A stretch of DNA of 44,502 bases. Origin: Lachnospiraceae bacterium (GTDB lineage: Bacteria > Bacillota > Clostridia > Lachnospirales > Lachnospiraceae). The stretch covers positions 1 to 44,502 of the forward strand of contig JAAVAG010000156.1 in assembly GCA_014804185.1 (NCBI GenBank), given 5' to 3'. The position numbers and the translations under genes were made by a program. The notes under the pieces are model-generated. The model saw nothing but the letters and a program-made list of their open reading frames with translations. It was not told where the DNA came from and made no database searches. Of this stretch, positions 16,003 through 23,585 are shown piece by piece (position 1 is the stretch's first letter; each line of letters starts with the position of its first letter).

Positions 16003-18396
16003 TCACAGCTTTTCCTCCAGTTCCTCCAAAGATGCATAGCCGTACAGGTGAGCTGTATTCTCCATGGTCATCCGCGCCAGATTGCCCCCTGCCTGCATGA
16101 TTCCCGCAATATGTCTGCCGTACAGATCCAGTGTCTCGTCCGAATAAGTTCCCATCTCACCGCGCAGATAAGTCTCGTAGGAAGTATTGTACAGATTATC
16201 CTCCGCCGTGTGAATGCTTCTGGCACAGGACGCCGCTTTGGGAAACCTGGCCGCAAATTCCTCCATCCAGCCCACCTGTACTGACACGATAGCCTCGATG
16301 ATTTCCTTTTTCGCCTCCGGCAGCACAGGCAGATTTTCCCTGATCCGGGCATATCCGGCGGGATCGGTGCTCTCCATCATCCTGCCGTACTTTTCCGTAA
16401 TCAGGTTCCAGCCCTTTTGATTGGCCACGTGAAAATCGTGAATATAACTGCGCAGCATCTCTTCCGTCCATGTCTGATACTGGCTCTTTCTCATAATGGA
16501 AAAGGTTCCCCAGTCATCCTGACAGTCCGCCCGGCCGCCCTCGTTCTTCACCTGATCAAACGCCTCCCACTCCAGTTTTACCAGTGCGTTCACCAGTTCG
16601 CTCTTAAGATCCGCCGGTGTTTCCGGTTTCTGCGGGATACTTTTCAGAATGTTGTCCGTGTGATGATCCAGATAGTTGTCCTCTCCGGAAGTCAGTCCCT
16701 GTTTTTTCATCTCCGCAATCACCAGCGCCACAATATTTTCAATGATCTGCGGAATTTTCGCATCCCCCGCGGGCAGCTGCGCCAGCATCGAAAGCAGTTC
16801 CCTGACCGGCTGCAAAAGCGGCAGATTTTCCGTTCCACGGTACATCCATTTATAAAAAGGCGCATATCTCCTGTTCAGCAGATACATCATAAACATAGTG
16901 CGTTTCATAAACTCCGCCAGAGCGATCTGTGCCGTCACAATATCGCCCCTCCCTGCCATGCGGGAGTAATTATACTGACCGGACTGCGCCATCAGCGCCG
17001 CCTCCCTGGCGATCTTTTTCACACAGGCCTCCAGGGGATAATGTTTTAACAATCCCTTTCTGATCCGGGTAAATTCCCCCAGATCGTCCCGGAATACCTT
17101 TCCGTTGGTGGCCGCGGCAAATTGATAGTCCTCAATATACAGCCATTGATTCTGAGTGGTGGGGATGTCCGGCTGACCGATCAGCCGCTCATAGAAATCC
17201 CGTATCCGGAAGACCCCTACCCGCCTGGGCGCTTTCGGCGTCTCCCATCTGGTCACACCCATATATGTCTTCGGAAGTCTGTCATAGGCCTCCTGCAGCT
17301 TTTCCCCGATTTCGTCATAGACCTGTTCCGTCAGCCACATGCAGAACCCCGGTCCGAAATCATGATCTCTGGAAATAATGTCGTCGAAACCGAAGCATTC
17401 GGAGCCTTCCCCCACCAGACCTGTGGCGATCACTTTTTCATACTGCGGAAACTGGCTCCGAATCATGGGAATCCCATATTCTCTATAGAAATCCTCACAC
17501 AGCTGCATACCCTTTTCATATTGTCTGACGATGGCCGGAAACGCACACGCCGCTTTCTGATCCAGCTGACTGCCGCTCATTTTATCCGGCACACCGCTTT
17601 TTTCCTGCAGTTTTGCCCGCACCTGCTCCAGATTCTCCCGGATGGTCTGCACAGACCTGCTCTCTCCTGTATTTTTTTCTGCCTCTTTCAGCGCTTCTTC
17701 ATAGTAATATGCTGCAGCGCGCAGATCGCCCTGTGTATATTTAACCTCGGCCATGGATGCCAGTGCGCCGCTGTAATGAAAATCTCTCTCCTCGTCCATG
17801 TCAAACAGAGCAAAGGCTCTCTCCAGATCCGCCTCCGCCTCCCTGACCCTGTTCATTTTCAACTTAGTATTTGCCAGATTGGTAAAGGTCACCGCCGTCT
17901 CGATTCGGGCATCCGGATTCTGCATCGCAATCCGAAGGGCATTTTCCAGACAGACGCATCCCTTTTTATAATCTCCCATCTCCTGATATAACAGGCTCAT
18001 ATTGTTATACAGGCTGGCGTAACGCATATCGTTTGCGTCAAGCTGCCCGTCATAGAGGGAAAATACCGTTCTGTAATATTCCATGGACTCCTCCAGCAGG
18101 CCGGCCGCCCTGCATAAGGTCGCCACATTCAGCAGCGTGGTTGCAAAAGGAATACCGTCCGTCATGCCCAGCGACTGCATCAGCTTCATCACTCTTTGGC
18201 AGTAGGACAATCCCTCCTCGAATTTACCAGCGGTCCTGCAGTATCCGATCATTTCATTCATCAGCGTGACGGCGCACTGCGTATCTCCCTCCGCAAGGGC
18301 GCGCTCGATATTGTTTTCCATAAAATATTCTGCCTGCTGTATCTGATGCTGCTCAAACAAAGCATCCAGTTCCTGCAATAATTGATTTACATTCAT
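16003..18396 (-). CDS. TPR - DUF4037 nucleotidyltransferase-like - DUF4125 protein
   Basis: 797 residues in three blocks. Residues about 1-260 are tetratricopeptide-like helical repeats (e.g. ASLYNNMSLLYQEMGDYKKG, VTFTNLANTKLKMNRVREAEADLERA). Residues about 290-560 resemble DUF4037, a nucleotidyltransferase-fold domain, with ATGLVGEGSECFGFDDIISRDHDFGP (GS...D..D.D type motif). Residues about 580-797 are DUF4125 (LKSELVNALVKLEWEAFDQVKNEGGRADCQDDWGTF). No transmembrane segment. This fusion is known in Firmicutes but its reaction is unknown. It leads a gene run with pcp, GNAT, YkgJ and an unknown protein. Confidence 0.82.
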   Translation of the reverse strand: MNVNQLLQELDALFEQHQIQQAEYFMENNIERALAEGDTQCAVTLMNEMIGYCRTAGKFEEGLSYCQRVMKLMQSLGMTDGIPFATTLLNVATLCRAAGLLEESMEYYRTVFSLYDGQLDANDMRYASLYNNMSLLYQEMGDYKKGCVCLENALRIAMQNPDARIETAVTFTNLANTKLKMNRVREAEADLERAFALFDMDEERDFHYSGALASMAEVKYTQGDLRAAAYYYEEALKEAEKNTGESRSVQTIRENLEQVRAKLQEKSGVPDKMSGSQLDQKAACAFPAIVRQYEKGMQLCEDFYREYGIPMIRSQFPQYEKVIATGLVGEGSECFGFDDIISRDHDFGPGFCMWLTEQVYDEIGEKLQEAYDRLPKTYMGVTRWETPKAPRRVGVFRIRDFYERLIGQPDIPTTQNQWLYIEDYQFAAATNGKVFRDDLGEFTRIRKGLLKHYPLEACVKKIAREAALMAQSGQYNYSRMAGRGDIVTAQIALAEFMKRTMFMMYLLNRRYAPFYKWMYRGTENLPLLQPVRELLSMLAQLPAGDAKIPQIIENIVALVIAEMKKQGLTSGEDNYLDHHTDNILKSIPQKPETPADLKSELVNALVKLEWEAFDQVKNEGGRADCQDDWGTFSIMRKSQYQTWTEEMLRSYIHDFHVANQKGWNLITEKYGRMMESTDPAGYARIRENLPVLPEAKKEIIEAIVSVQVGWMEEFAARFPKAASCARSIHTAEDNLYNTSYETYLRGEMGTYSDETLDLYGRHIAGIMQAGGNLARMTMENTAHLYGYASLEELEEKL

Positions 18397-18492
18397 ATAG
18401 ATTACCTGCCTTTCTATCTCTATATTTTACCACCGTTTGCGCAGGATAGCTTCATTTTATGAAAATTTTACGAATGGGCGTGCGCTGAACCG

Positions 18493-19392
18493 TTATGACT
18501 TCATAGACATTTCCACGCAGAACATATCTTCCTCCAGCCGTGCGCGGATCTCCCCTCCCATTTTCTCTGCCAGACTCCTTGCGATAGAAAGTCCCAGTCC
18601 CGTGGAAGCAGTGTTTCCTCTTGCGTTTTCCGCCTTATAAAACTGCTCAAAGACACGTTCCATATCAATGTCCTTCGGCCGCTTTACCCGGTTTATGCAG
18701 CGGAAAATCACCCGGCCGTTGTCTTCCCCAAGCCATAGTCTGATTTCCCCATCTCCGTGTTCCAGCGCATTTTTTATCATATTGTGGACGATTCTGCTGA
18801 CGGCGCTGCGGCTGCAGTTTACCCACACCGGACGCTCCACAAAGTCCACTTCGGGAGAAATGTTCGTTTTTTGAAACTCCCCATAAAAGGAAAAAACCGC
18901 CTCGCAGACAATCTGCGTTATGTTTTCCCGGTCCATCTCCAGCCTGTAACTGTCATTCTGCAGCTTCGCGAACAAAAACAATTCCTCCAGCAGCTTTCCC
19001 AGAATTTCCACCCTCCCCTGGATGACCCCCATATACCGTTTCCTCTCCGCCTCATCCTGACTTTCTTTCAGAAGCTGCAGATAACCGTCCATGGATGTCA
19101 GCGGCGTCCGGATATCGTGGGCAAGATTGGTGATCGTCTGCTTGAGCCTTTCCTCCTGTTTCTGATACTCGCACACCTTTTCCCTGGCAAGGATACGCAG
19201 ATCGTTCATATGTCCCGTCAGTTCCACGATCTCCCTGCAGGATAGAGAGGAGGTCAAAAGCATATTGGTATCGTTCTGCTCCAGAAACGACATCTGGCGG
19301 CAGATCTTTACAATCTGCCGCCTGTATGAAATGTATAAAACCGTCATCAGAAAAAATCCCGCCGCCAGGAAAACCGTCAAAACCTCTCTCAT
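18493..19392 (-). CDS. Sensor histidine kinase (short, one membrane helix)
   Basis: 299 residues. A single N-terminal helix (about 5-22) is followed by a short linker, a phosphoacceptor domain with H92 (NLAHDIRTPLTSMDGYLQLL), N-box HNMIKNALEHGDG and GLGLSIARSLAEKMGG. There is no extracytoplasmic sensor domain, so it resembles transporter-dependent kinases. Its start overlaps the ABC-2 permease gene by 4 bp (the ATG lies in the upstream stop region). It is the last gene of the regulator/ATPase/permease/kinase group. Confidence 0.93.
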   Translation of the reverse strand: MREVLTVFLAAGFFLMTVLYISYRRQIVKICRQMSFLEQNDTNMLLTSSLSCREIVELTGHMNDLRILAREKVCEYQKQEERLKQTITNLAHDIRTPLTSMDGYLQLLKESQDEAERKRYMGVIQGRVEILGKLLEELFLFAKLQNDSYRLEMDRENITQIVCEAVFSFYGEFQKTNISPEVDFVERPVWVNCSRSAVSRIVHNMIKNALEHGDGEIRLWLGEDNGRVIFRCINRVKRPKDIDMERVFEQFYKAENARGNTASTGLGLSIARSLAEKMGGEIRARLEEDMFCVEMSMKS

Positions 19393-20192
19393 ATCATATC
19401 TCTCTTTTCTGTCAGGATACCTCCCAGCACACTGTACAGCACAAGCCAGACTGCCCCCACCGCTGCGCCGAATGCCAGCAATCCGCCGCTGCTGTTATAA
19501 AACAGAGTACCCGCGTGATAAACTACCTGATATTCTTCCAGATGCTCCGGCAGCCAGGCAAACCTGGAGATCAGAAGCTGCGTTATCATCCATCCTATAC
19601 CTCCGGCCAGAATGATGGAAGTGGCAATGCTGATCACACTGCTTCGAGTCAGAGTGACAAGAAACGCCGCTCCTGCCGCAAACGCCATCTCCAATACCAG
19701 CATAACCGCCATATACGCACAGGCACTTCCCAAAATGGAAAAACCGGCCGCTGCACCCGGAACCATAACAAAGAGAGAAACCGCCGTAAAGACAATCTGT
19801 ACCAGCATGCCAAGCAGGATAAAAATCAGGACAGCGGCATACTTTGCAATATACATCTGCCAGCGCAGACCAGATCTGCCGGCCAGGTTTTTGATAAAAC
19901 CTGATGTCTCCTCCCCATGAAAATACAGTACGACAAATATACTCAGAAATATCAGAAAATAATTGCCCTGCATTTCACCGCAGATCACCTCCGGAACCAA
20001 AATCTCTCTGCTCTCCTCTTCCTGGCTGATCTCCGACCTGCTGCTTTCAAAATCCTTTACATTCTGATCCACAAACTCAAGATAAACACTCAAAATACAC
20101 ATAGCAGCCGTAATCAAAAGCAGGATCCATACGCATTTTGTGCGCATCACCCGGTACAGATTCATTTTAATCAGATTAAGCATTTGCGGCAC
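19389..20192 (-). CDS. ABC-2 type permease (BcrB/lantibiotic-immunity-like)
   Basis: 267 residues with about six membrane segments (near 20-38, 75-90, 115-145, 148-165, 172-195, 230-255). The N-terminus MLNLIKMNLYRVMRTKCVWILLLITAAM is characteristic of ABC-2 permeases of the BcrB/NisG/EpiG-like group. It overlaps the ATPase gene by 17 bp. With the ATPase it probably forms an exporter or immunity pump for a peptide or other antimicrobial. The substrate is unknown. Confidence 0.88.
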   Translation of the reverse strand: MPQMLNLIKMNLYRVMRTKCVWILLLITAAMCILSVYLEFVDQNVKDFESSRSEISQEEESREILVPEVICGEMQGNYFLIFLSIFVVLYFHGEETSGFIKNLAGRSGLRWQMYIAKYAAVLIFILLGMLVQIVFTAVSLFVMVPGAAAGFSILGSACAYMAVMLVLEMAFAAGAAFLVTLTRSSVISIATSIILAGGIGWMITQLLISRFAWLPEHLEEYQVVYHAGTLFYNSSGGLLAFGAAVGAVWLVLYSVLGGILTEKRDMI

Positions 20193-21090
20193 CTCCTGTC
20201 AACTCCAGAAAATATTCTTCCAGACTTTCTCTGACAATCTGTATGGACTCCACCATACATCCCTGCTTCGACAGCTTCAGATTGATCTCACCGCTTCTGC
20301 CTGGCATCTCATATACATGGATAGTGTCCGGCGCCGCCACTTTATAGTTCTGTATGCCCATGTCCTCCAGCACGATACATGCCCGGCGCGTATCCGCAAG
20401 ACAGATTTTAATACAGTCGCTGCACTTTTCCTCCAGCTGTTTTCTGGAGAGTTCCTGTATCAGCGTCCCTTTATGAATGATCCCAAAGGTATCCGCCACT
20501 TTATACAACTCTTCCAGAATGTGGCTGGAAATCATAACCGTAATATTCTTTTCCCGGTTCAGCCGCCTGACGGTCTCCCGGATCTCAGCGATACCCTGCG
20601 GATCCAGTCCGTTGACAGGTTCGTCCAAAAGCAGCAGATCCGGCTCCCCAAGCAGAGCCATTCCGATCCCGAGACGCTGCTTCATGCCCAGTGAAAATTT
20701 CTTTACTTTTTTCCTTCCCACATCGCCAAGTCCCACTGTCTCCAGTATTTCTTCAATATATCCTTTTCTGTGGATCCCCATGGCAATATATTTGCACATC
20801 AGGTTTTCATACGCCGTCATATTGGGATACAGTCCGGGCATCTCGATCAGATTGCCGATGCGTTCCTGCATTTTTCCCACATCTTTTCCCGTCCTCCCAA
20901 ACAGACTGTACTCCCCCGAAGTAGGCGCCGCCAAACCGCACAATATTTTCATGCATGTGGTTTTTCCCGCGCCGTTTCTGCCGATAAACCCGTAAATTTC
21001 ACCCTTTTTGACATGCAGGGTCAGACTGTCCAGCGCACGTTCCTTTTTATATACCTTTGTCAGGCAGTTTGTACTGACAATCGTATCCAT
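20176..21090 (-). CDS. ABC transporter ATP-binding protein (BcrA type)
   Basis: 304 residues. Walker A GRNGAGKTT (37-45), signature FSLGMKQRLGIG (altered from LSGGQ, as is usual in the BcrA/drug-export family), Walker B LLLLDEPVNGLDP, then the C-terminal extension of about 90 residues found in this family. It partners the ABC-2 permease directly downstream, with a 17-bp overlap. An 11-bp tandem repeat and probable promoter lie just upstream. Related systems confer resistance to bacitracin or lantibiotics. Confidence 0.93.
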   Translation of the reverse strand: MDTIVSTNCLTKVYKKERALDSLTLHVKKGEIYGFIGRNGAGKTTCMKILCGLAAPTSGEYSLFGRTGKDVGKMQERIGNLIEMPGLYPNMTAYENLMCKYIAMGIHRKGYIEEILETVGLGDVGRKKVKKFSLGMKQRLGIGMALLGEPDLLLLDEPVNGLDPQGIAEIRETVRRLNREKNITVMISSHILEELYKVADTFGIIHKGTLIQELSRKQLEEKCSDCIKICLADTRRACIVLEDMGIQNYKVAAPDTIHVYEMPGRSGEINLKLSKQGCMVESIQIVRESLEEYFLELTGGAANA

Positions 21091-21147
21091 CCCTCACCCT
21101 TCCTTTCCTGTTGATTCTTTGGTCCGTTCCGCGGTACTCGGGCCATG

Positions 21148-21206
21148 CTGTTATTCTAACAGGAACTTTTCAAGCAATCGCCAAGAAAAGGTAAAGAAAG
21201 ATTAAA
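21148..21206 (-). promoter_or_regulatory. Promoter region of the BcrAB-like genes with 11-bp tandem repeats
   Basis: On the minus strand TTTAATCTTTC (21206-21196) and TTTACCTTTTC (21195-21185) are adjacent 11-mers sharing 8 positions, the spacing used by OmpR-type regulators. Further downstream a TAGAAT -10 (21158-21153) lies inside the inverted repeat CTGTTA-TTC-TAACAG (21148-21162). No good -35 is present, consistent with an activator. Confidence 0.55.
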
Positions 21207-21208
21207 GT

Positions 21209-21880
21209 TCATTCCTCCGCCAGCCGGAACCCGATTCCCCAAACGGTTTCAATATAATCTCCTCCCCCGGCTTTCTTTATCTTCTGACGGATATTGCTGA
21301 TATGCACGTTGATGGTTTTGTCCTCTCCCATATAGTAATCTTCCCATGCACACTGATAAATTTCATTCTTAGTATAAACCTTTTCCGGATGTTCCAGAAA
21401 AAGTTCCAAAATCCGGTATTCTCTCCCTGTAAGCGGCACTGCTCTGTCTCCCAGGGTCACTTTTTTCTTTTCACGGTTCATGCACAGATCTTTATAGGTA
21501 AGTTCCGTTTTCTCCGCCGCAGGGGGATGGCGCAGCCGTGCATGTATGCGCGCCTCCAACTCCGCAATCGCAAAGGGTTTTGTCATGTAATCGTCTGCTC
21601 CCAGGGTGAGCAGTTCCACCTTGCTGTCCAGTTCATCCTTTGCGGAAAGCACAATGACGGGAGAGAGAGTTTTCTTTCTGATCTCCCGCAGAACTTCCTC
21701 CCCGGACAGTCCCGGCAGCATCAAATCCAGTACGATAAGATCAAATTTCCGCTCCCGCAGGTGCAGCAGGGCCTCCGTGCCCGAATAGGCGCCTGTGACG
21801 GAATATCCTTTCCTCCCCAGGGCCTCCCGCAGCATTGCGTTTATGTTATTATCATCTTCCACAATCAATATTTCCGCCAT
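21209..21880 (-). CDS. OmpR-family response regulator
   Basis: 223 residues. Receiver domain with EDD near residue 9, D52 in FDLIVLDLMLPGLSGEE and K in DDYMTKPFA; winged helix with EYRILELFLEHPEKVYTKNEIYQCAWEDYYMGEDKTINVHISNIRQKI and VWGIGFRL. It leads the ATPase/permease/kinase set by 118 bp. It follows the flavodoxin-like gene by only 52 bp and may also be read from that gene's promoter. Probable binding sites lie between it and the ATPase gene. Confidence 0.95.
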   Translation of the reverse strand: MAEILIVEDDNNINAMLREALGRKGYSVTGAYSGTEALLHLRERKFDLIVLDLMLPGLSGEEVLREIRKKTLSPVIVLSAKDELDSKVELLTLGADDYMTKPFAIAELEARIHARLRHPPAAEKTELTYKDLCMNREKKKVTLGDRAVPLTGREYRILELFLEHPEKVYTKNEIYQCAWEDYYMGEDKTINVHISNIRQKIKKAGGGDYIETVWGIGFRLAEE

Positions 21881-21932
21881 AATTCCTCTCGATCCACCGT
21901 TTTAAAATGTATGAATATGCTTTCCCTTTTTA

Positions 21933-22661
21933 TTAAACATAAGGATGGCGCGCAGAGCGTGACATCCGCTGTTTTTTCCACGGGCGCTCTTTCTCTGTCC
22001 AGCCTTTGCCTTTCCAATAGTCCATGTCCGCCTTATTGAAGCCGTGTTTCTGTACCTGGCGCATGACAGAAAAAAAGAGTTTTGTTTTAAGCGATGGTTT
22101 GACACGCCCCTGGTTTTTTGAAATGTTCTTTGCCAGTGCGGAAAGCTTCTTCTCTATTCGCTGTTTCTTCTGTTTGCTGACCCGCTCCCATGAGGTTTCC
22201 GCCACGGCAACGCCGTATGTATAGATCCTTGCCGCACCCCACCAAAAAGCACTGTCCGCCATATCCCGGTTCGTGCTTTTTATTCCTGCTCCTGCGGCGG
22301 TGGAAATACAAACGGCCTGCTTGGAAAACATCTTTTCCTCCGGCCGGTGCACCATCCAGCGCCAGCCGTAATGGTCAAGCAGTGCTTTCATTGCACCGGT
22401 TGCGTGGTACACATAGACAGGACTTGCAAGAATCAGCACATCCGCTTCATCGATTGCGTTTGTAATGTGTAAGAGTTTTTCATAATGAGGACATTTTTCC
22501 TCCGATTCCACAAAACAGGAGGTACAACCGACGCAGAACTCGCCGAAGTCTCTCGGCAGGAATATTTCCGTTATTTCACCACTGAGCTTTTCCGCCAGAC
22601 TGTGTGCGATATGATAGGTAGAACCTTTGTGACTCTGTCCGTGTATGACTGTAATCTTCAT
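21933..22661 (-). CDS. Flavodoxin-like NAD(P)H-dependent FMN oxidoreductase
   Basis: 242 residues. MKITVIHGQSHKGSTYHIAHSLAEKL carries the phosphate-binding loop of FMN reductases, with DVLILASPVYVYHATGAMKALLDHYGWRWMVHRPEE as the second flavin contact. A CVGCTSCFVESEEKCPHYE segment resembles the cysteine cluster of iron-sulfur flavoproteins (C-x2-C-x-x-C type), so it may hold an Fe-S cluster, but the spacing is not the classical one. It lies about 47 bp downstream of the SDR gene on the same strand. The electron acceptor is unknown. Confidence 0.82.
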   Translation of the reverse strand: MKITVIHGQSHKGSTYHIAHSLAEKLSGEITEIFLPRDFGEFCVGCTSCFVESEEKCPHYEKLLHITNAIDEADVLILASPVYVYHATGAMKALLDHYGWRWMVHRPEEKMFSKQAVCISTAAGAGIKSTNRDMADSAFWWGAARIYTYGVAVAETSWERVSKQKKQRIEKKLSALAKNISKNQGRVKPSLKTKLFFSVMRQVQKHGFNKADMDYWKGKGWTEKERPWKKQRMSRSARHPYV

Positions 22662-22708
22662 ATTGTTGCCTCGCTAAATTTTTCCATCCCGGTAAACCGC
22701 AACCTACT

Positions 22709-23470
22709 CTACTCAATATACTTTTTAACTGACCGCAGCCATACACGCATAATCCATTTATGCGGATAAAATTTTGAAAAGAACTGCATCATTTTCACAT
22801 AAGCGCTGTATACGGAAATGTCTCTGCCTTTCTTCGCATCCCTGATGGTCTTTACAGCGACATCATCCGGTTCTGCCAGATGTGGAAATTTTATTTTATG
22901 CCCGTTCATTTCTGTTTGTAATAAATCCGTTTTAATCCATCCCGGACAGGCAACCGTCACAACAATTCCTCTCTCTTTCAGTTCCATATTTAAAGCCCTT
23001 GAATAAGAACAGCAAAATGCCTTTGATGCCGCATAGAGATTGATATATGCTACCGGCTGAAATGCAGACTGCGATGCGACGTTAATGATATGGCTTCCCT
23101 TTTTCATATACGGAATACATATATTACAAAGAACAGCCATTGAAGTATTATGTGTATTAATATGAGATTCTATATCCTGTGCGGAAAAATCTGTTGAGCG
23201 TGCCATTCTGCCTGATCCTGCATTATTCACCAAATACTTTATGGAGTATTCTTCTTTATTCAACTCACGCTTAATGATTTCCAAATTGGCTGTATTTGAT
23301 AAATCAACGGAATAGTCCCTGATTTTGACTCCAAAAGTTTCTTTTAAGCTGTTTAGTTTTTCACGATTCCGTCCAATCGCCCACACTTCATCAACTTCGT
23401 CAATCAAGTATTTTGTAAATGCTTTGCCAAGACCGCCGCTTGCACCTGTAATGATTGCCAGGTTCTTCAT
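22709..23470 (-). CDS. Short-chain dehydrogenase/reductase (SDR)
   Basis: 253 residues. The N-terminal NAD(P)-binding motif TGASGGLGKAF, the downstream LVNNAGSG, the catalytic Ser...YxxxK segment (NVASQSAFQPVAYINLYAASKAFCCS, with Y-A-A-S-K) and PGWIKTDLL give a classical SDR with intact active site. The C-terminal 40 residues (KMMQFFSKFYPHKWIMRVWLRSVKKYIE) are hydrophobic and basic, which suggests a membrane-associated reductase. GGAGCACTG precedes the ATG. Substrate unknown. It shares a divergent promoter region with the M64 fusion gene. Confidence 0.9.
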   Translation of the reverse strand: MKNLAIITGASGGLGKAFTKYLIDEVDEVWAIGRNREKLNSLKETFGVKIRDYSVDLSNTANLEIIKRELNKEEYSIKYLVNNAGSGRMARSTDFSAQDIESHINTHNTSMAVLCNICIPYMKKGSHIINVASQSAFQPVAYINLYAASKAFCCSYSRALNMELKERGIVVTVACPGWIKTDLLQTEMNGHKIKFPHLAEPDDVAVKTIRDAKKGRDISVYSAYVKMMQFFSKFYPHKWIMRVWLRSVKKYIE

Positions 23471-23511
23471 AAAATCAGTGCTCCTCTCATAGATTTTTCA
23501 GGAATGTAATT

Positions 23512-23556
23512 ATTATAGCACTTCAAATTGAAAACAGTAAAAAAGATTATTATAAT
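23512..23556 (+). promoter_or_regulatory. Divergent promoter region between SDR and M64-fusion genes
   Basis: Plus strand: TTGAAA (23528-23533), 17 bp, TATAAT (23551-23556), a strong promoter for the M64 fusion. Minus strand: TATAAT at 23517-23512 for the SDR gene. The two promoters overlap, so transcription of the two genes may interfere. Confidence 0.65.
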
Positions 23557-23585
23557 GAAGATAACACGATTAGAAAAAGGAGACA

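Noticed and set aside
16003..18396. Plus-strand open frames such as 16417-17049 and 17122-17991 as separate genes
   Set aside because: All are antisense to the 797-residue DUF4125 protein and lack start signals.
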